Shown: piece after piece, positions 15,376 to 24,182 of the stretch | Position numbering within the stretch: the stretch's first letter is position 1 | How the letters are laid out: each line of letters opens with the position of its first letter | Assembly: GCA_016776505.1 (NCBI GenBank) | Contig: JADHTG010000017.1 | Location: 1 to 52,318 of the forward strand | Length of the DNA: 52,318 bases | Source of the DNA: Bacteroidota bacterium | GTDB taxonomy: Bacteria; Bacteroidota; Bacteroidia; CAILMK01; JAAYUY01 | Reading direction: 5' to 3' | Notes under the pieces: generated by a model | The model's input: the letters and a program-made list of their open reading frames with translations, nothing else | Database searches by the model: none | Told to the model about the DNA's origin: nothing | Made by a program: the position numbers and the translations under genes

Positions 15376-18300
15376 CTACTCTTTAATAATCAGCTGTGTA
15401 TAGACAGTTTTATCACCAATAGCTTTAAACAAATAACTTCCAGCCTTTAATTCTGAAAGTTTAACCTCTGCTTTCTTTGCATTTATATAAATCCTTTTGA
15501 TAAGCTGGGCACTTAAATCATAAATCAGTATCTCCCGAATAAAGTCTTCAGAAGAAATTATTAAATGGTCCTGGAAGGGATTTGGATATAGATGATAATT
15601 GTTTTTACCATTCAAATAAATCGACTCATTGATGATATTCAAAACTTCCATACTGCTGTCTATTTCACAGCTGTTTGAATCCAAAACATCGATTATATAA
15701 ATGCCGCTGCATAATCCGTTAGCCCGGGCTGACTGCTGTAAGTTTGGATCATCCCATTGATAATTATATGGGGAAAATCCACCTGAAACCAAAGCTTCCA
15801 CTTCCCCTATGCATTTATTGTTGGTATCATTTACAACAAAAAATGAAAGCTGCAATGGATCAGGTTGGTTGATCAGGACTGAATCAGAATCTGTGCAATG
15901 ATTGCTATCCACAACCTGTAGTTTGTAAAAACCTTGCATTAGATGGGATCGACTGGCCGTGCTGTCCAGGTCGTTCCATGCATAAATATAGGGAGTTGTT
16001 CCTCCTGAAACCATCGCTTTTATGCTGCCTGAACTGTCTCCAAAGCATTTTACATCTTCCGTGATGAAAGCGATTTGAAGAACATCGGGTTGTTCAATGA
16101 TAAAAGTGTCCGACTGAATACATAAATTCGAATCCAAAACACTTAAATAATAGGTGCCTTTTTTTAGGTTATATAAAGAATCGGTTTTTGATCCATGCGC
16201 CCAGAAGAACTGATAAGGCATTGTTCCTCCCCAAACAGAAATAAATAACCTGCCATTGTTTTTACCGAAACAACTTACATTCCTTACATCTGCGAAGACT
16301 TGGATAGAGTCAGGTTCATCAACGATTACCGAGTCATGATGAATGCAAAAATTGCTGTCTGTAATGCTTAATGAGTAGGTTTTTGCAGTCAAATTGGATT
16401 GAAAGTAAGATGTATCTCCGAATGACCAGTTTAATTGATAAGGAGGAGTTCCCCCTTGTGGGATCAGCATCACTTCGCCATCTGCTCCTCCAAAGCAACT
16501 CACATCTTTAACGCTAAAGTGAGAAGAGATCGGATCCGGTTGTTTAACGTTAAATGTATCTGTAATGGAGCATGCATGTGTATCACTGACTGTCACCCAA
16601 TAAGATCCCGAGAACAGGGAATCGATAAGCTGTGTTTTGCTTCCGTCAGACCATAAATAGCTATATGGTTTATATCCACCAACCATCGTAATTTCTATTT
16701 TGCCATCATCCATTCCGGGACAGCTGCAATGGTCTATTTTGGAATTTATGGTCAATCCGGCAGGTTCAATAGTTCCGCTTGAATCGATCATGGTCCACAG
16801 ACCGCTGATATTACCCACATGCTTCAGTGTCACACTTTGCTTCATCGTGTTAACATCTCCGCCTGTGAGCAACCAGTCGATTCCATTATTGTAGGATTTC
16901 ATCAGGATCAGGTTCGAATCTGTAAACAAATTATATGTTTCACTTATGTCATAACTGAATTCTAATTCTGCATCCCAATTGCATTTTTTATGAGCAAATA
17001 CATCATAGGTACGTAAAACCTGCTTGAATGAAAACAAACTGGCTGGTCCGGTTGTACGGATCAGAATGACATTATTTTGAGGAAAAGATTGAGATATACG
17101 GGCCGTCAATCTTAAGCCTATTCCTCCAAAATTTTCAACATCAGGATTTCCTCCAAGCAGCCTGGAGGTTCGTATTTTTCCAAACAGCACATAACCCGAA
17201 TCTTCCAGAATGATCCCTGAATCAGAAAGTTCAACAGCCTGATTTCCAGTATTGAAATATGCTTCACGATGTATAAACAAGCTGTCGCTTATGTATAAAT
17301 CATTGTGGATGAGCTCTATATATGAAAGTTTATTGAAATGCAGGCTTGAAATTGTCACATATTGATCAGGATATATATTCATCATTCCACGGGCAAAGTA
17401 ACTTTGGGAATAGTTGCTGTCGGATATGAATAAAGTCCATGCAGAAGGCGTAACATCCAAAGCATTCTGCAGCTTGCCATATACTTTATTAAACCAAACA
17501 ATACTATCAGATTGAAAGCCAATTCTTGATGTTTGATCAGTAATATCCTTGATCCAGGTATAGGTTAATATGTCGCCTGTATTGGTTTTCAAGGTATCGT
17601 TCGGGAACGGACCATGTGTTGTTAGCCAACAATTATTATGCGCTGCGATATCGGCTTGAATATGGGAAACCAGGTTGACAGTATGATTGTAAGCAAGCTT
17701 GTTTTCCTGCAGTAAAACCTGGGTAGGCCCCGCATTGTTTTTCAAAGGTTCGCCAAAAACCAATCCATTTTGACAATAATGAAACTTGTTGCCTACTATT
17801 TTGGGATTGTTTAATGTAGCCGGGTTGGCACCATATACCGATCCGTCATCCCGTGCCTTAATGGTCATTCCACATCCGGCCTGCTGATTTCCGCCTGTTC
17901 CGCAATGAATAAATTCACAACCACTGATGGTCAGGTTAGCGTAATTCCCATATTTTAGATTGATATCAATTCCCGCATTCCATGCATAGGTTGTATCGAT
18001 TCCACAACTATCGAATAAGAGGTTTTCAAAAAGACAATTATGCAACTTCTCGGCATAAACTCCTTTGTGTTTGTTTCTTCTGAAAGTACTGTTTCTTAAT
18101 AAAAAATCAATAATATTGGCTGTTGCGGGATTGTCACAAAATATATAAATACCGGCATAGGTGTTGTCTGATATATCACAGCTATCGATCATCCAGGCTA
18201 CTATATTGCAGCTGTGACCTACATAAATACCCGCACTGCCATTGTTTATGATCTGGCAGTTGGTCATAATAATATCCCTGAAAGAGATGTTGGGCCCATT

Positions 18301-18777
18301 CCAGAATCCATACTTAAAATTGTTTGAGACCACCACATTGTAGTAACTCACTTTTTCTGCCATGACCGCGCCATAACGAAATTGTTGGATTCGAATATCA
18401 GAAATATTGGTAAAGTGGAGAGGAGGACTCCCTGGAAATTGGATGTTTATCCCGGTGCCGTTTCCAGTTGAAGGACTTTGGACTATGGTGTTTGAATTCG
18501 TATCACTTCCTGAACCGCTTCCCAGCAAACTCAGTTGAAATGTGATGTTCAGATATTCGGTATAAAGACCTGGAGAAACAAATATTTTATCATTAGCAGA
18601 ACAGGTATTGATTGCTGCCTGTATTCTTTGTTTAGGCCCATTCAATCCACCGCTATGGGTTGAATACAATCCATTGTAATTATCGTCACCCAGGTATTTA
18701 TTTACATAATAATCAGTTGAATAGGCCGATAAAAACATGACCAGTAAAAGAGATGTAATTATTGATTTTCTCCTCAT
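15376..18777 (-). CDS. Large secreted beta-helix protein with SprB repeats and T9SS sorting domain
   Basis: The 1133-residue product begins with a signal peptide (MRRKSIITSLLLVMFLSAYS). Roughly residues 20-400 form a right-handed parallel beta-helix, with a leading DDNYNGLYS...IQAAINTCSANDKIFVSPG motif and repeated I-DSCDISDN and NNGSAGIYVG turns. About residues 680-1040 carry five SprB-like repeats with the pattern C-G-dG-I-GG-PY-Y-W (for example CFGGADGE then GGTPPYQLNW). The last ~80 residues (YLNGKNNYHLYPNPFQDHL onward) are a T9SS type A sorting domain. It is likely a cell-surface adhesin or polysaccharide-interacting protein. The SprB repeats recall gliding adhesins, but no motility genes are in view. 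Confidence 0.85.
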   Translation of the reverse strand: MRRKSIITSLLLVMFLSAYSTDYYVNKYLGDDNYNGLYSTHSGGLNGPKQRIQAAINTCSANDKIFVSPGLYTEYLNITFQLSLLGSGSGSDTNSNTIVQSPSTGNGTGINIQFPGSPPLHFTNISDIRIQQFRYGAVMAEKVSYYNVVVSNNFKYGFWNGPNISFRDIIMTNCQIINNGSAGIYVGHSCNIVAWMIDSCDISDNTYAGIYIFCDNPATANIIDFLLRNSTFRRNKHKGVYAEKLHNCLFENLLFDSCGIDTTYAWNAGIDINLKYGNYANLTISGCEFIHCGTGGNQQAGCGMTIKARDDGSVYGANPATLNNPKIVGNKFHYCQNGLVFGEPLKNNAGPTQVLLQENKLAYNHTVNLVSHIQADIAAHNNCWLTTHGPFPNDTLKTNTGDILTYTWIKDITDQTSRIGFQSDSIVWFNKVYGKLQNALDVTPSAWTLFISDSNYSQSYFARGMMNIYPDQYVTISSLHFNKLSYIELIHNDLYISDSLFIHREAYFNTGNQAVELSDSGIILEDSGYVLFGKIRTSRLLGGNPDVENFGGIGLRLTARISQSFPQNNVILIRTTGPASLFSFKQVLRTYDVFAHKKCNWDAELEFSYDISETYNLFTDSNLILMKSYNNGIDWLLTGGDVNTMKQSVTLKHVGNISGLWTMIDSSGTIEPAGLTINSKIDHCSCPGMDDGKIEITMVGGYKPYSYLWSDGSKTQLIDSLFSGSYWVTVSDTHACSITDTFNVKQPDPISSHFSVKDVSCFGGADGEVMLIPQGGTPPYQLNWSFGDTSYFQSNLTAKTYSLSITDSNFCIHHDSVIVDEPDSIQVFADVRNVSCFGKNNGRLFISVWGGTMPYQFFWAHGSKTDSLYNLKKGTYYLSVLDSNLCIQSDTFIIEQPDVLQIAFITEDVKCFGDSSGSIKAMVSGGTTPYIYAWNDLDSTASRSHLMQGFYKLQVVDSNHCTDSDSVLINQPDPLQLSFFVVNDTNNKCIGEVEALVSGGFSPYNYQWDDPNLQQSARANGLCSGIYIIDVLDSNSCEIDSSMEVLNIINESIYLNGKNNYHLYPNPFQDHLIISSEDFIREILIYDLSAQLIKRIYINAKKAEVKLSELKAGSYLFKAIGDKTVYTQLIIKE

Positions 18778-18811
18778 CTGAATTCATTCAAATGTGAAAC
18801 AAAATAGACTA

Positions 18812-19588
18812 TTATTCTGAGATGACTTTAATTCTCTCCTTGTATTCTTTTCCTTTAAGCGTTTCTCCCACTACTGTAATCCCCTTAATTGAAAGCTCAT
18901 GCAGGTATTTTTTATCGAGAGAGGTCAGGATTTTAATGTTTTCCTTTATCGAGCGGGGTTCATGTGATTTGGAAAGGTATGTGACTGTAATTTGAGCATT
19001 TTGCCCGGCTTCAATTCGCATTGGATCACAAACGACCTGCATGCATTGGTCACAACTGCTTATCAATCCTTTAACAAGGACAATCGAGTCGCCTTCATTC
19101 TGAAGGCTGATGATAATTTCCTTTTTCCTTCCATATTTCATCAAGCCAAGATCAATGATTTGGGAAGAAATCTTTAAAGGGTATTGTGGTATTGGCTTAA
19201 CTTTTGGCACCACTTTGCCATGGATATACAACACTTGTGCCTTTGCAGTTCCTCCATTGTCACGATTATATGAGACGATCACACTTTTCGCAAAACTCTT
19301 GTTTTTATATCCCCGGGAATTGAATACCACCTCAATTTCGCCACTTCCTCCAGGCAAAATAGTGTCTTTTGGCCAACGGGGAGTGGTGCAGCCACATGAT
19401 GTTTTCACCTTTGTGAGTACCAATGGCTGATCCCCTACATTTTTGAATTTGAATGTTGTTTTTGGATAGCTATTTACGATCACTTCACCAAAATCATGAT
19501 CCGTTTTGTCAAATTTAATTTTTGGCTGACTGGAAACAAAAGTAGATGCGGTAAATACGAAAATGAAAATGAAGAATGAACGTTTCAT
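18812..19588 (-). CDS. DUF1573 protein with two domains
   Basis: The 258-residue exported protein (signal MKRSFFIFIFVFTASTFVSSQ) opens with a DUF1573 domain: FDKTDHDFGEVIVNSYP, FKFKNVGDQPLVL and the conserved CGCTTPRWPKD (about residues 25-125). A second, more divergent Ig-like unit follows (about 140-235) with GLMKYGRKKEIIISLQNEGDSIVLV and SSCDQCMQV. DUF1573 resembles eukaryotic ASPM/SPD-2/hydin-type Ig folds. It is the third and longest gene of a DUF1573 cluster but is separated from the others by a terminator hairpin, so it may be independently transcribed. Function unknown. Confidence 0.85.
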   Translation of the reverse strand: MKRSFFIFIFVFTASTFVSSQPKIKFDKTDHDFGEVIVNSYPKTTFKFKNVGDQPLVLTKVKTSCGCTTPRWPKDTILPGGSGEIEVVFNSRGYKNKSFAKSVIVSYNRDNGGTAKAQVLYIHGKVVPKVKPIPQYPLKISSQIIDLGLMKYGRKKEIIISLQNEGDSIVLVKGLISSCDQCMQVVCDPMRIEAGQNAQITVTYLSKSHEPRSIKENIKILTSLDKKYLHELSIKGITVVGETLKGKEYKERIKVISE

Positions 19589-19590
19589 AA

Positions 19591-19629
19591 CAAATAAAAA
19601 AGGGTTATACTTTATGTAAAGATAACCCT
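19591..19629 (-). terminator. Rho-independent terminator between DUF1573 genes
   Basis: AGGGTTAT-a-CTTTA (19601-19614) pairs with TAAAG-ATAACCCT (19617-19629) around a TG loop, with one bulged base. On the minus strand it is followed by a U-rich run (complement of 19591-19600). It lies shortly after the stop of the middle DUF1573 gene and before the start of the next one. Confidence 0.7.
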
Positions 19630-19653
19630 CTTAATTGTAATTCGTGTCGATTA

Positions 19654-20064
19654 TTATTTTTTGACAAATCCTTTAATGTAGAGGATTATCACTTTATCAT
19701 TCCCATTTTCAGGAACATTGGTGGTGACGGTAATTGATTTATGAATACTTTGACCACCCAAATTAGCGGAGTTAAAAATGGCTTTGATTTCTCCATTCTG
19801 ACCGGGCATGATCGGGTGTTTTGGCCATTTTGGAGTTGTACAGCCACATGCTGGTTTCACATTTTTCAAAAGCAATGGGGCTGTTCCTGAATTAAAAAAT
19901 GTAAAAACCATTTCTGAAGAGGTTCCTTCGGTTACGGTGCCAAAATCCCTGGCAGTTTCTTCAAAATAAATAGCCGGGGTTTTCACTTTGGCTTTTACCG
20001 GATTTTGTGCAAAATTATATGCAAAAACGAATGCGAAAACAAATAGGATTAATACTTTTTTCAT
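19654..20064 (-). CDS. DUF1573 single-domain exported protein (middle copy)
   Basis: The 136-residue protein has a signal peptide (MKKVLILFVFAFVFAYNFAQ) and one DUF1573 domain: IYFEETARDFGTVTEGTSSEMVFTF, the motif ACGCTTPKWPKHPIMPG and FNSANLGGQSIHKSITVTTN. The domain covers almost the whole mature protein. It starts 9 nt after the stop of the previous DUF1573 gene, so the two are co-transcribed, and it is followed by a strong terminator. The role is unknown; such small Ig-like proteins are common in Bacteroidota. Confidence 0.87.
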   Translation of the reverse strand: MKKVLILFVFAFVFAYNFAQNPVKAKVKTPAIYFEETARDFGTVTEGTSSEMVFTFFNSGTAPLLLKNVKPACGCTTPKWPKHPIMPGQNGEIKAIFNSANLGGQSIHKSITVTTNVPENGNDKVIILYIKGFVKK

Positions 20065-20073
20065 CGCTAAGAA

Positions 20074-20538
20074 TTACTGGTTCTCCACACGAACTGGTGA
20101 CTGCACAGGTTGGATATCAGCCTGGGGCACTTTTTTCTTTACATTGCCTTTAAAGAATAATACTGTCTGACCATCTGCATTCATATTTGTAGTAACGGTG
20201 ATGGATTTGTGAAATGATCTGCCGCCATATCCCCTGGAATTGAAAACTGCAGTTACTTTTCCAGATTCACCTGGCAATACAGGTTCGCGGGTCCATTCAG
20301 AAGCAGTGCATCCGCAAGCAGGTTTCACTTCTTTAAGCAATAAGGGCTTATCTCCTATATTAGTAAAAGAAAATACATGCTTAGCGTATGTTCCTTCCTG
20401 AATTTCACCAAAATCAAATGAAATATCTTCAAATTTGATCTTGGGTCCTCCAACAATCTCGCTGTCAGGTAATTGGGCGTGAACATGACTCAATGCAATT
20501 GCAGTCATCACGATGACAAGTGTCAGAACATTTTTCAT
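20074..20538 (-). CDS. DUF1573 single-domain exported protein (first copy)
   Basis: The 154-residue protein starts with a signal peptide (MKNVLTLVIVMTAIALSHVHA). It carries a DUF1573 domain with IKFEDISFDFGEIQEGTYAKHVFSF, ACGCTASEWTREPVLPG and FNSRGYGGRSFHKSITVTTN. The C-terminus adds a short Pro/Gln/Val-rich tail (VPQADIQPVQSPVRVENQ). It is the first gene of a three-copy tandem cluster, and its sequence is closest to the middle copy. Confidence 0.87.
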   Translation of the reverse strand: MKNVLTLVIVMTAIALSHVHAQLPDSEIVGGPKIKFEDISFDFGEIQEGTYAKHVFSFTNIGDKPLLLKEVKPACGCTASEWTREPVLPGESGKVTAVFNSRGYGGRSFHKSITVTTNMNADGQTVLFFKGNVKKKVPQADIQPVQSPVRVENQ

Positions 20539-20687
20539 ATGAATTATTTTTTTATTTATCTAAAAATAAAGTGTTTATAATTGTTATTGAATTAGTATTT
20601 CTGATTTTGCAAAAACTATACCTATTAATGCTACAGCAGGTCAAAATTATAAAATGCATAAACTAATTGCAACTTATATTTTAAATA

Positions 20688-21305
20688 TTATAAATGGGAA
20701 GTGCTATTATTTTTCGTAATGATAAATTGATTTTGATTCTCATTGTTAGTTAAAACATAGAGTCCCAGGTTGTTATGCTTAAACTGATCCATTTGATCCA
20801 GCGGTAGCTTCAAAAGTTGACAAATCAATATTCTCAAGGCCCTTCCATGCATGCATATCAAAACAGTATGTTCCTCTTTTCTTGACAAAATTAATTCAAT
20901 GACAGGCTTTTGTCTTTTAGCAACATCATCCGGACTTTCGCCACCTGCTATAGATTCGGAAGTATAGCCATCTGCCCATTTTTTTGCAAGACTTCTCAAT
21001 TTGATCCATGACAGTGGGTTCAGCTTATCACCTTCCATTTTCCCCCAATTAATTTCATTGAATTCAGCATATTGCTCAACAGAGATGCCTTTTTCAGCAA
21101 ATGCCTGTACGCTTTGAAGGCTGCGTTTTAAGGCCGAGGTGTATATTTTATCGAAGGGAATGTCCGCATAGGCCCGGAAAAAAAGTTCGGCTTGTTTTCG
21201 TCCGTTATCATTCAGAGATGAATTAATACTTGATCCCTGTAAAAATCCATTTTTGTTGAAATCAGTTTCTCCATGGCGGATGATATATAGATTTTTCTGA
21301 ATCAA
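20688..21305 (-). CDS. Histidine phosphatase family protein
   Basis: The 205-residue protein begins IIRHGETDFNKNGFLQG, the phosphohistidine RHG motif of the phosphoglycerate mutase-like superfamily. Further features are IYTSALKRSLQSVQAFAE, the acidic FNEINWGKMEG and the second catalytic histidine in VLICMHGRALRILICQLL. It belongs to branch 1 and could act on a phosphorylated sugar, cobalamin intermediate or similar; the substrate cannot be told from sequence. It is divergent from the thioesterase gene across 60 nt. Confidence 0.87.
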   Translation of the reverse strand: MIQKNLYIIRHGETDFNKNGFLQGSSINSSLNDNGRKQAELFFRAYADIPFDKIYTSALKRSLQSVQAFAEKGISVEQYAEFNEINWGKMEGDKLNPLSWIKLRSLAKKWADGYTSESIAGGESPDDVAKRQKPVIELILSRKEEHTVLICMHGRALRILICQLLKLPLDQMDQFKHNNLGLYVLTNNENQNQFIITKNNSTSHL

Positions 21306-21365
21306 AATGTTTGATTTATGTAATTTTACGGCACATTTTCAGGGCCCTAATTTAACGAATCAAAT

Positions 21366-21803
21366 ATGATAGACACATCAGTCAGTTTAGAAGCACTTAA
21401 CAAATCAGGAATAAATACGCTTTCCGAACAAATAGGAATGGAATATGTTGAAATTCATGAAAATGAGCTCAAAGCCAGGATGCCAGTGGATAAGAGAACA
21501 GTTCAACAGCTGGGCATATTGCATGGTGGCGCATCAGCTTCTTTAGCTGAAATGACCGGAAGTACGGCCGCTTATTTATCCATTAACCGGGAAAAATTTG
21601 TTTGCGTTGGACAGGAGCTGAAAATAAATCACCTGAAGGCTGTCCGGAAAGGATATGTGTATGCTATTGCAACTCCATTGCACCAGGGGATCCGCTCTCA
21701 TGTCTGGCAGATAAAGACTTATGATGATGAGGGAGATCTGGTTGCATTTAGCACCCTGACTTTAGCCATATTACCTGTGGATGAAAACTTCCATTTCGTA
21801 TAA
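21366..21803 (+). CDS. PaaI-type hotdog-fold acyl-CoA thioesterase
   Basis: The 145-residue protein has the hotdog thioesterase signature LGILHGGASASLAEMTGS (about residues 48-66), in which HGG and the following acidic residue (SLAE) build the active site. KINHLKAVRKGYVYA and HVWQIKTYDDEGDLVAFSTLTLAI follow. The length and motifs fit the PaaI/MenI-like group, which hydrolyses aryl- or naphthoyl-CoA. It lies next to the aromatic supercluster but in opposite orientation to the first gene there, so a role in releasing trapped acyl-CoA is only a suggestion. Confidence 0.82.
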   Translation: MIDTSVSLEALNKSGINTLSEQIGMEYVEIHENELKARMPVDKRTVQQLGILHGGASASLAEMTGSTAAYLSINREKFVCVGQELKINHLKAVRKGYVYAIATPLHQGIRSHVWQIKTYDDEGDLVAFSTLTLAILPVDENFHFV

Positions 21804-21819
21804 AGGATCCAGTTTCTTA

Positions 21820-23601
21820 TCAGGCGCTCGTTTTTATCCAGTTAACCAATCCCTTTTTTAAAATAATCTGCATCAGTTTTTCTGGTAGAGGTGGAACTTT
21901 GAACATCTGATCATTCAATTTGATCAAACCCCCTTCAAAATCGACTTCGAGATGATCTCCGGATTTATAATTTTCTACAATTTCACGGTTTACGATCAAC
22001 AGCAAACCCTGGTTGATGGAGGAACGGTAGAATATCCTGTTCACAGATTTTACGATCACCGCTTTTATGCCGGCATAAGCAAGACCTACTGCAGGATGCT
22101 CTCTGGAACTCCCACAACCGAAATTATCACCGGCAATGATGACATCACCTTCCTTCACATGATCAGAGAAACTTTCATCAAAACCTTTGAACAAATGGGG
22201 CATAATAGCTTCAGCATCTGAACTCAACACACTGTAAGTGAGGTTCCCGGCAAACATCTGGTCGGTATTGAGGTTGTCTACATCCGCATAATTCCAAACT
22301 CCATTCATTTTTCTGTTTTCACCTTTGGGAATAAGCAAAGTACTTCCCTGGGCTATTTCTGTTTTATACACATCTTTGGCTTTAATCCCTCTCGGGTCAG
22401 TGATTTCACCCTTTATAGCAGAATAGGCAACCGTAGCAGGTGAAGCCAGGTAAATACTGGCATTTTTATTTCCCATCCTGCCCAGGAAATTGCGGTTGGC
22501 TGTGGATATTACTGTAAATCCATCTGCAGGAATTCCCTGACCCGTACCGAGACAGGGACCACAGGATGATGAAAGTATGGTGGCTCCTGATTTTATCAAT
22601 TTTGTGATGATTCCTTCTTCTATGCTTTGCATATAGATTTTTTCTGAAGCTGGTATAACCAGCAGTTGAAATCCATCTGCAATTTTTTTTCCATCCAATA
22701 CCTCTGAAGCAATTCTCAGGTCATCGAGTCTTCCATTGGTGCAGGTGCCAATCACAGCCTGTTGTAATTTGGTCCCCTGGACTTCAGAAACAGCTTGGAT
22801 GTTCTCCACATTATGTGGAGCAGCAACCAGAGGGAAAATGTCCTCAAGATTAATCTCAATTTCCCTGATATATTTTGCATCAGGATCAGCCCATATTCCT
22901 TCTATTTCTTTCATACAATAGAAATCTCCAAGGACTTCATCAGCAGGGAAAACCGCATTTTTTGCACCCATTTCGGAAGCCAGGTTGGCCAGGGTCATTC
23001 TTTCTGAAATAGAAAGGGTTTTTACACCATCGCCATGGTATTCAATAGACATATAATTGGCTCCATCGGTTCCAATCATACCAATAATCCAAAGGGAAAT
23101 GTCTTTTGCATAAACACCTTTGTTCAATTTCCCATGTAATGTGATTTTCATGGAATCTGGTACAAGGAACCAGGTTTCTCCGCTTTTCCAGATACCTGCA
23201 GATTCTGTTCTGTCTATTCCTGCTGCCATGGCATTGAATGCGCCTGCTGTACAGGTATGGCTGTCACTGCCAACGATGATCATGCCCGGTTTTGCATGGT
23301 AAGACATGATCTGGTGACAAATCCCTTTTCCTGCATCATAAAAATTGTGAACTCCCTGGTCTTTCACTATGTTTCGAATTTCCTGGTAAGAATTAGCCAA
23401 TTTTGCATCCGTTGGAGGTGCATTGTGGTCCAATACGATCAGCAATTGATTGGGATCAGCTACCTTGCTGCCACCCATTTTTTCAAAGGTCTTTTTGATA
23501 CTGGCCGTATTATCATGGGTCAATACGATATCAGGTTTTTTAAAAACGATAGCGCCTTTCTCGGCTCCCAGTATTTTTTCAATGAAAGTTTTTCCACTCA
23601 T
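21820..23601 (-). CDS. Fused aconitase-family hydratase (first copy)
   Basis: The 593-residue protein joins the aconitase/LeuC-type large domains (about residues 1-415) and the swivel domain (about 440-590), which are separate proteins in LeuCD. Cluster-ligating cysteines are visible in GTCTNGRLDDLR and SSCGPCLGTGQG. The substrate-binding GSDSHTCTAGAFNAMAAGID and the swivel motifs GDNFGCGSSREHP and IFYRSSINQGLL are present. The IFYRSSINQG loop resembles homoaconitases. The substrate could be citrate/isocitrate or a longer homologue. It is the last gene of the minus-strand run that includes a dehydrogenase and an oxoacid oxidoreductase. Confidence 0.85.
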   Translation of the reverse strand: MSGKTFIEKILGAEKGAIVFKKPDIVLTHDNTASIKKTFEKMGGSKVADPNQLLIVLDHNAPPTDAKLANSYQEIRNIVKDQGVHNFYDAGKGICHQIMSYHAKPGMIIVGSDSHTCTAGAFNAMAAGIDRTESAGIWKSGETWFLVPDSMKITLHGKLNKGVYAKDISLWIIGMIGTDGANYMSIEYHGDGVKTLSISERMTLANLASEMGAKNAVFPADEVLGDFYCMKEIEGIWADPDAKYIREIEINLEDIFPLVAAPHNVENIQAVSEVQGTKLQQAVIGTCTNGRLDDLRIASEVLDGKKIADGFQLLVIPASEKIYMQSIEEGIITKLIKSGATILSSSCGPCLGTGQGIPADGFTVISTANRNFLGRMGNKNASIYLASPATVAYSAIKGEITDPRGIKAKDVYKTEIAQGSTLLIPKGENRKMNGVWNYADVDNLNTDQMFAGNLTYSVLSSDAEAIMPHLFKGFDESFSDHVKEGDVIIAGDNFGCGSSREHPAVGLAYAGIKAVIVKSVNRIFYRSSINQGLLLIVNREIVENYKSGDHLEVDFEGGLIKLNDQMFKVPPLPEKLMQIILKKGLVNWIKTSA

Positions 23602-23811
23602 GGCAAAGAATTTTAATAAATTGCTTCAAATTGATGTTAAATTACAGGGTAAAGATAAAAAGCTGCAGCCAATAACAATTAAGAAATTGATATGAAACTT
23701 GCTCTTATGTATTTCGAATATTTGATCTGATGAATACTTTGTTTTTCTACCAAAGGTCCAATCTCAATTGCTAATATTTTTGAAATGTATGCAGTTAACC
23801 TCATGAATTAT

Positions 23812-23921
23812 GAATTTATCATTATAAAGTTAATAGGTGGAAATTTTTGATTGATAAATAAAATCCAATCCTTCGACCCCAATGCTCAATTGCCTGGCTA
23901 CAGTCTAAGGATAGTGGGGGG
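23812..23921 (+). repeat. 110-bp direct repeat, copy 1
   Basis: Positions 23812-23921 match 24019-24128 with a constant 207-bp offset and six mismatches, with no gaps. Each copy holds a stem formed by an ATCCTTAGAC-like arm and GTCTAAGGAT, and ends in a G6 run. In this copy the left arm reads TTCGAC, leaving one imperfect pair. Confidence 0.8.
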
Positions 23922-24018
23922 CAGCATGGGGACTACGAACATGTTTACTAGATCCCAAATTTAAGGCTTTCGTCCTCAATTCAAAAAATCCTTTGATTTC
24001 TGAATAATCCCAATAATG

Positions 24019-24128
24019 GAATTTATCAATGTAAAGCTAATTGGTGGAAATTTTTGATTGATAAATAAAATCCAATCCTTAGACCCCAATGCTCAATTGC
24101 CTGGCTACAGTCTAAGGATAATGGGGGG
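24019..24128 (+). repeat. 110-bp direct repeat, copy 2
   Basis: This is the second copy of the element at 23812-23921, about 95% identical. Here the internal stem is perfect: ATCCTTAGAC pairs with GTCTAAGGAT across a 25-nt loop containing CTCAATTGCCTGGC. It lies about 55 nt beyond the stop of the second hydratase gene. Confidence 0.8.
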
Positions 24129-24182
24129 TTTTCCTGGCCATTAAACCCGAACCTATTATCCTCCTCCATTAAATCAGCAGTT

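Larger units (their letters stand above)
23602..24182. other. Intergenic region between the two hydratases with a duplicated element
   Basis: This 581-nt gap separates two paralogous hydratase genes on the same strand. It contains two copies of a 110-bp element (23812-23921 and 24019-24128) and no supported gene. The remainder, near 23640-23800 and 23922-24018, shows nothing recognisable. Confidence 0.6.
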
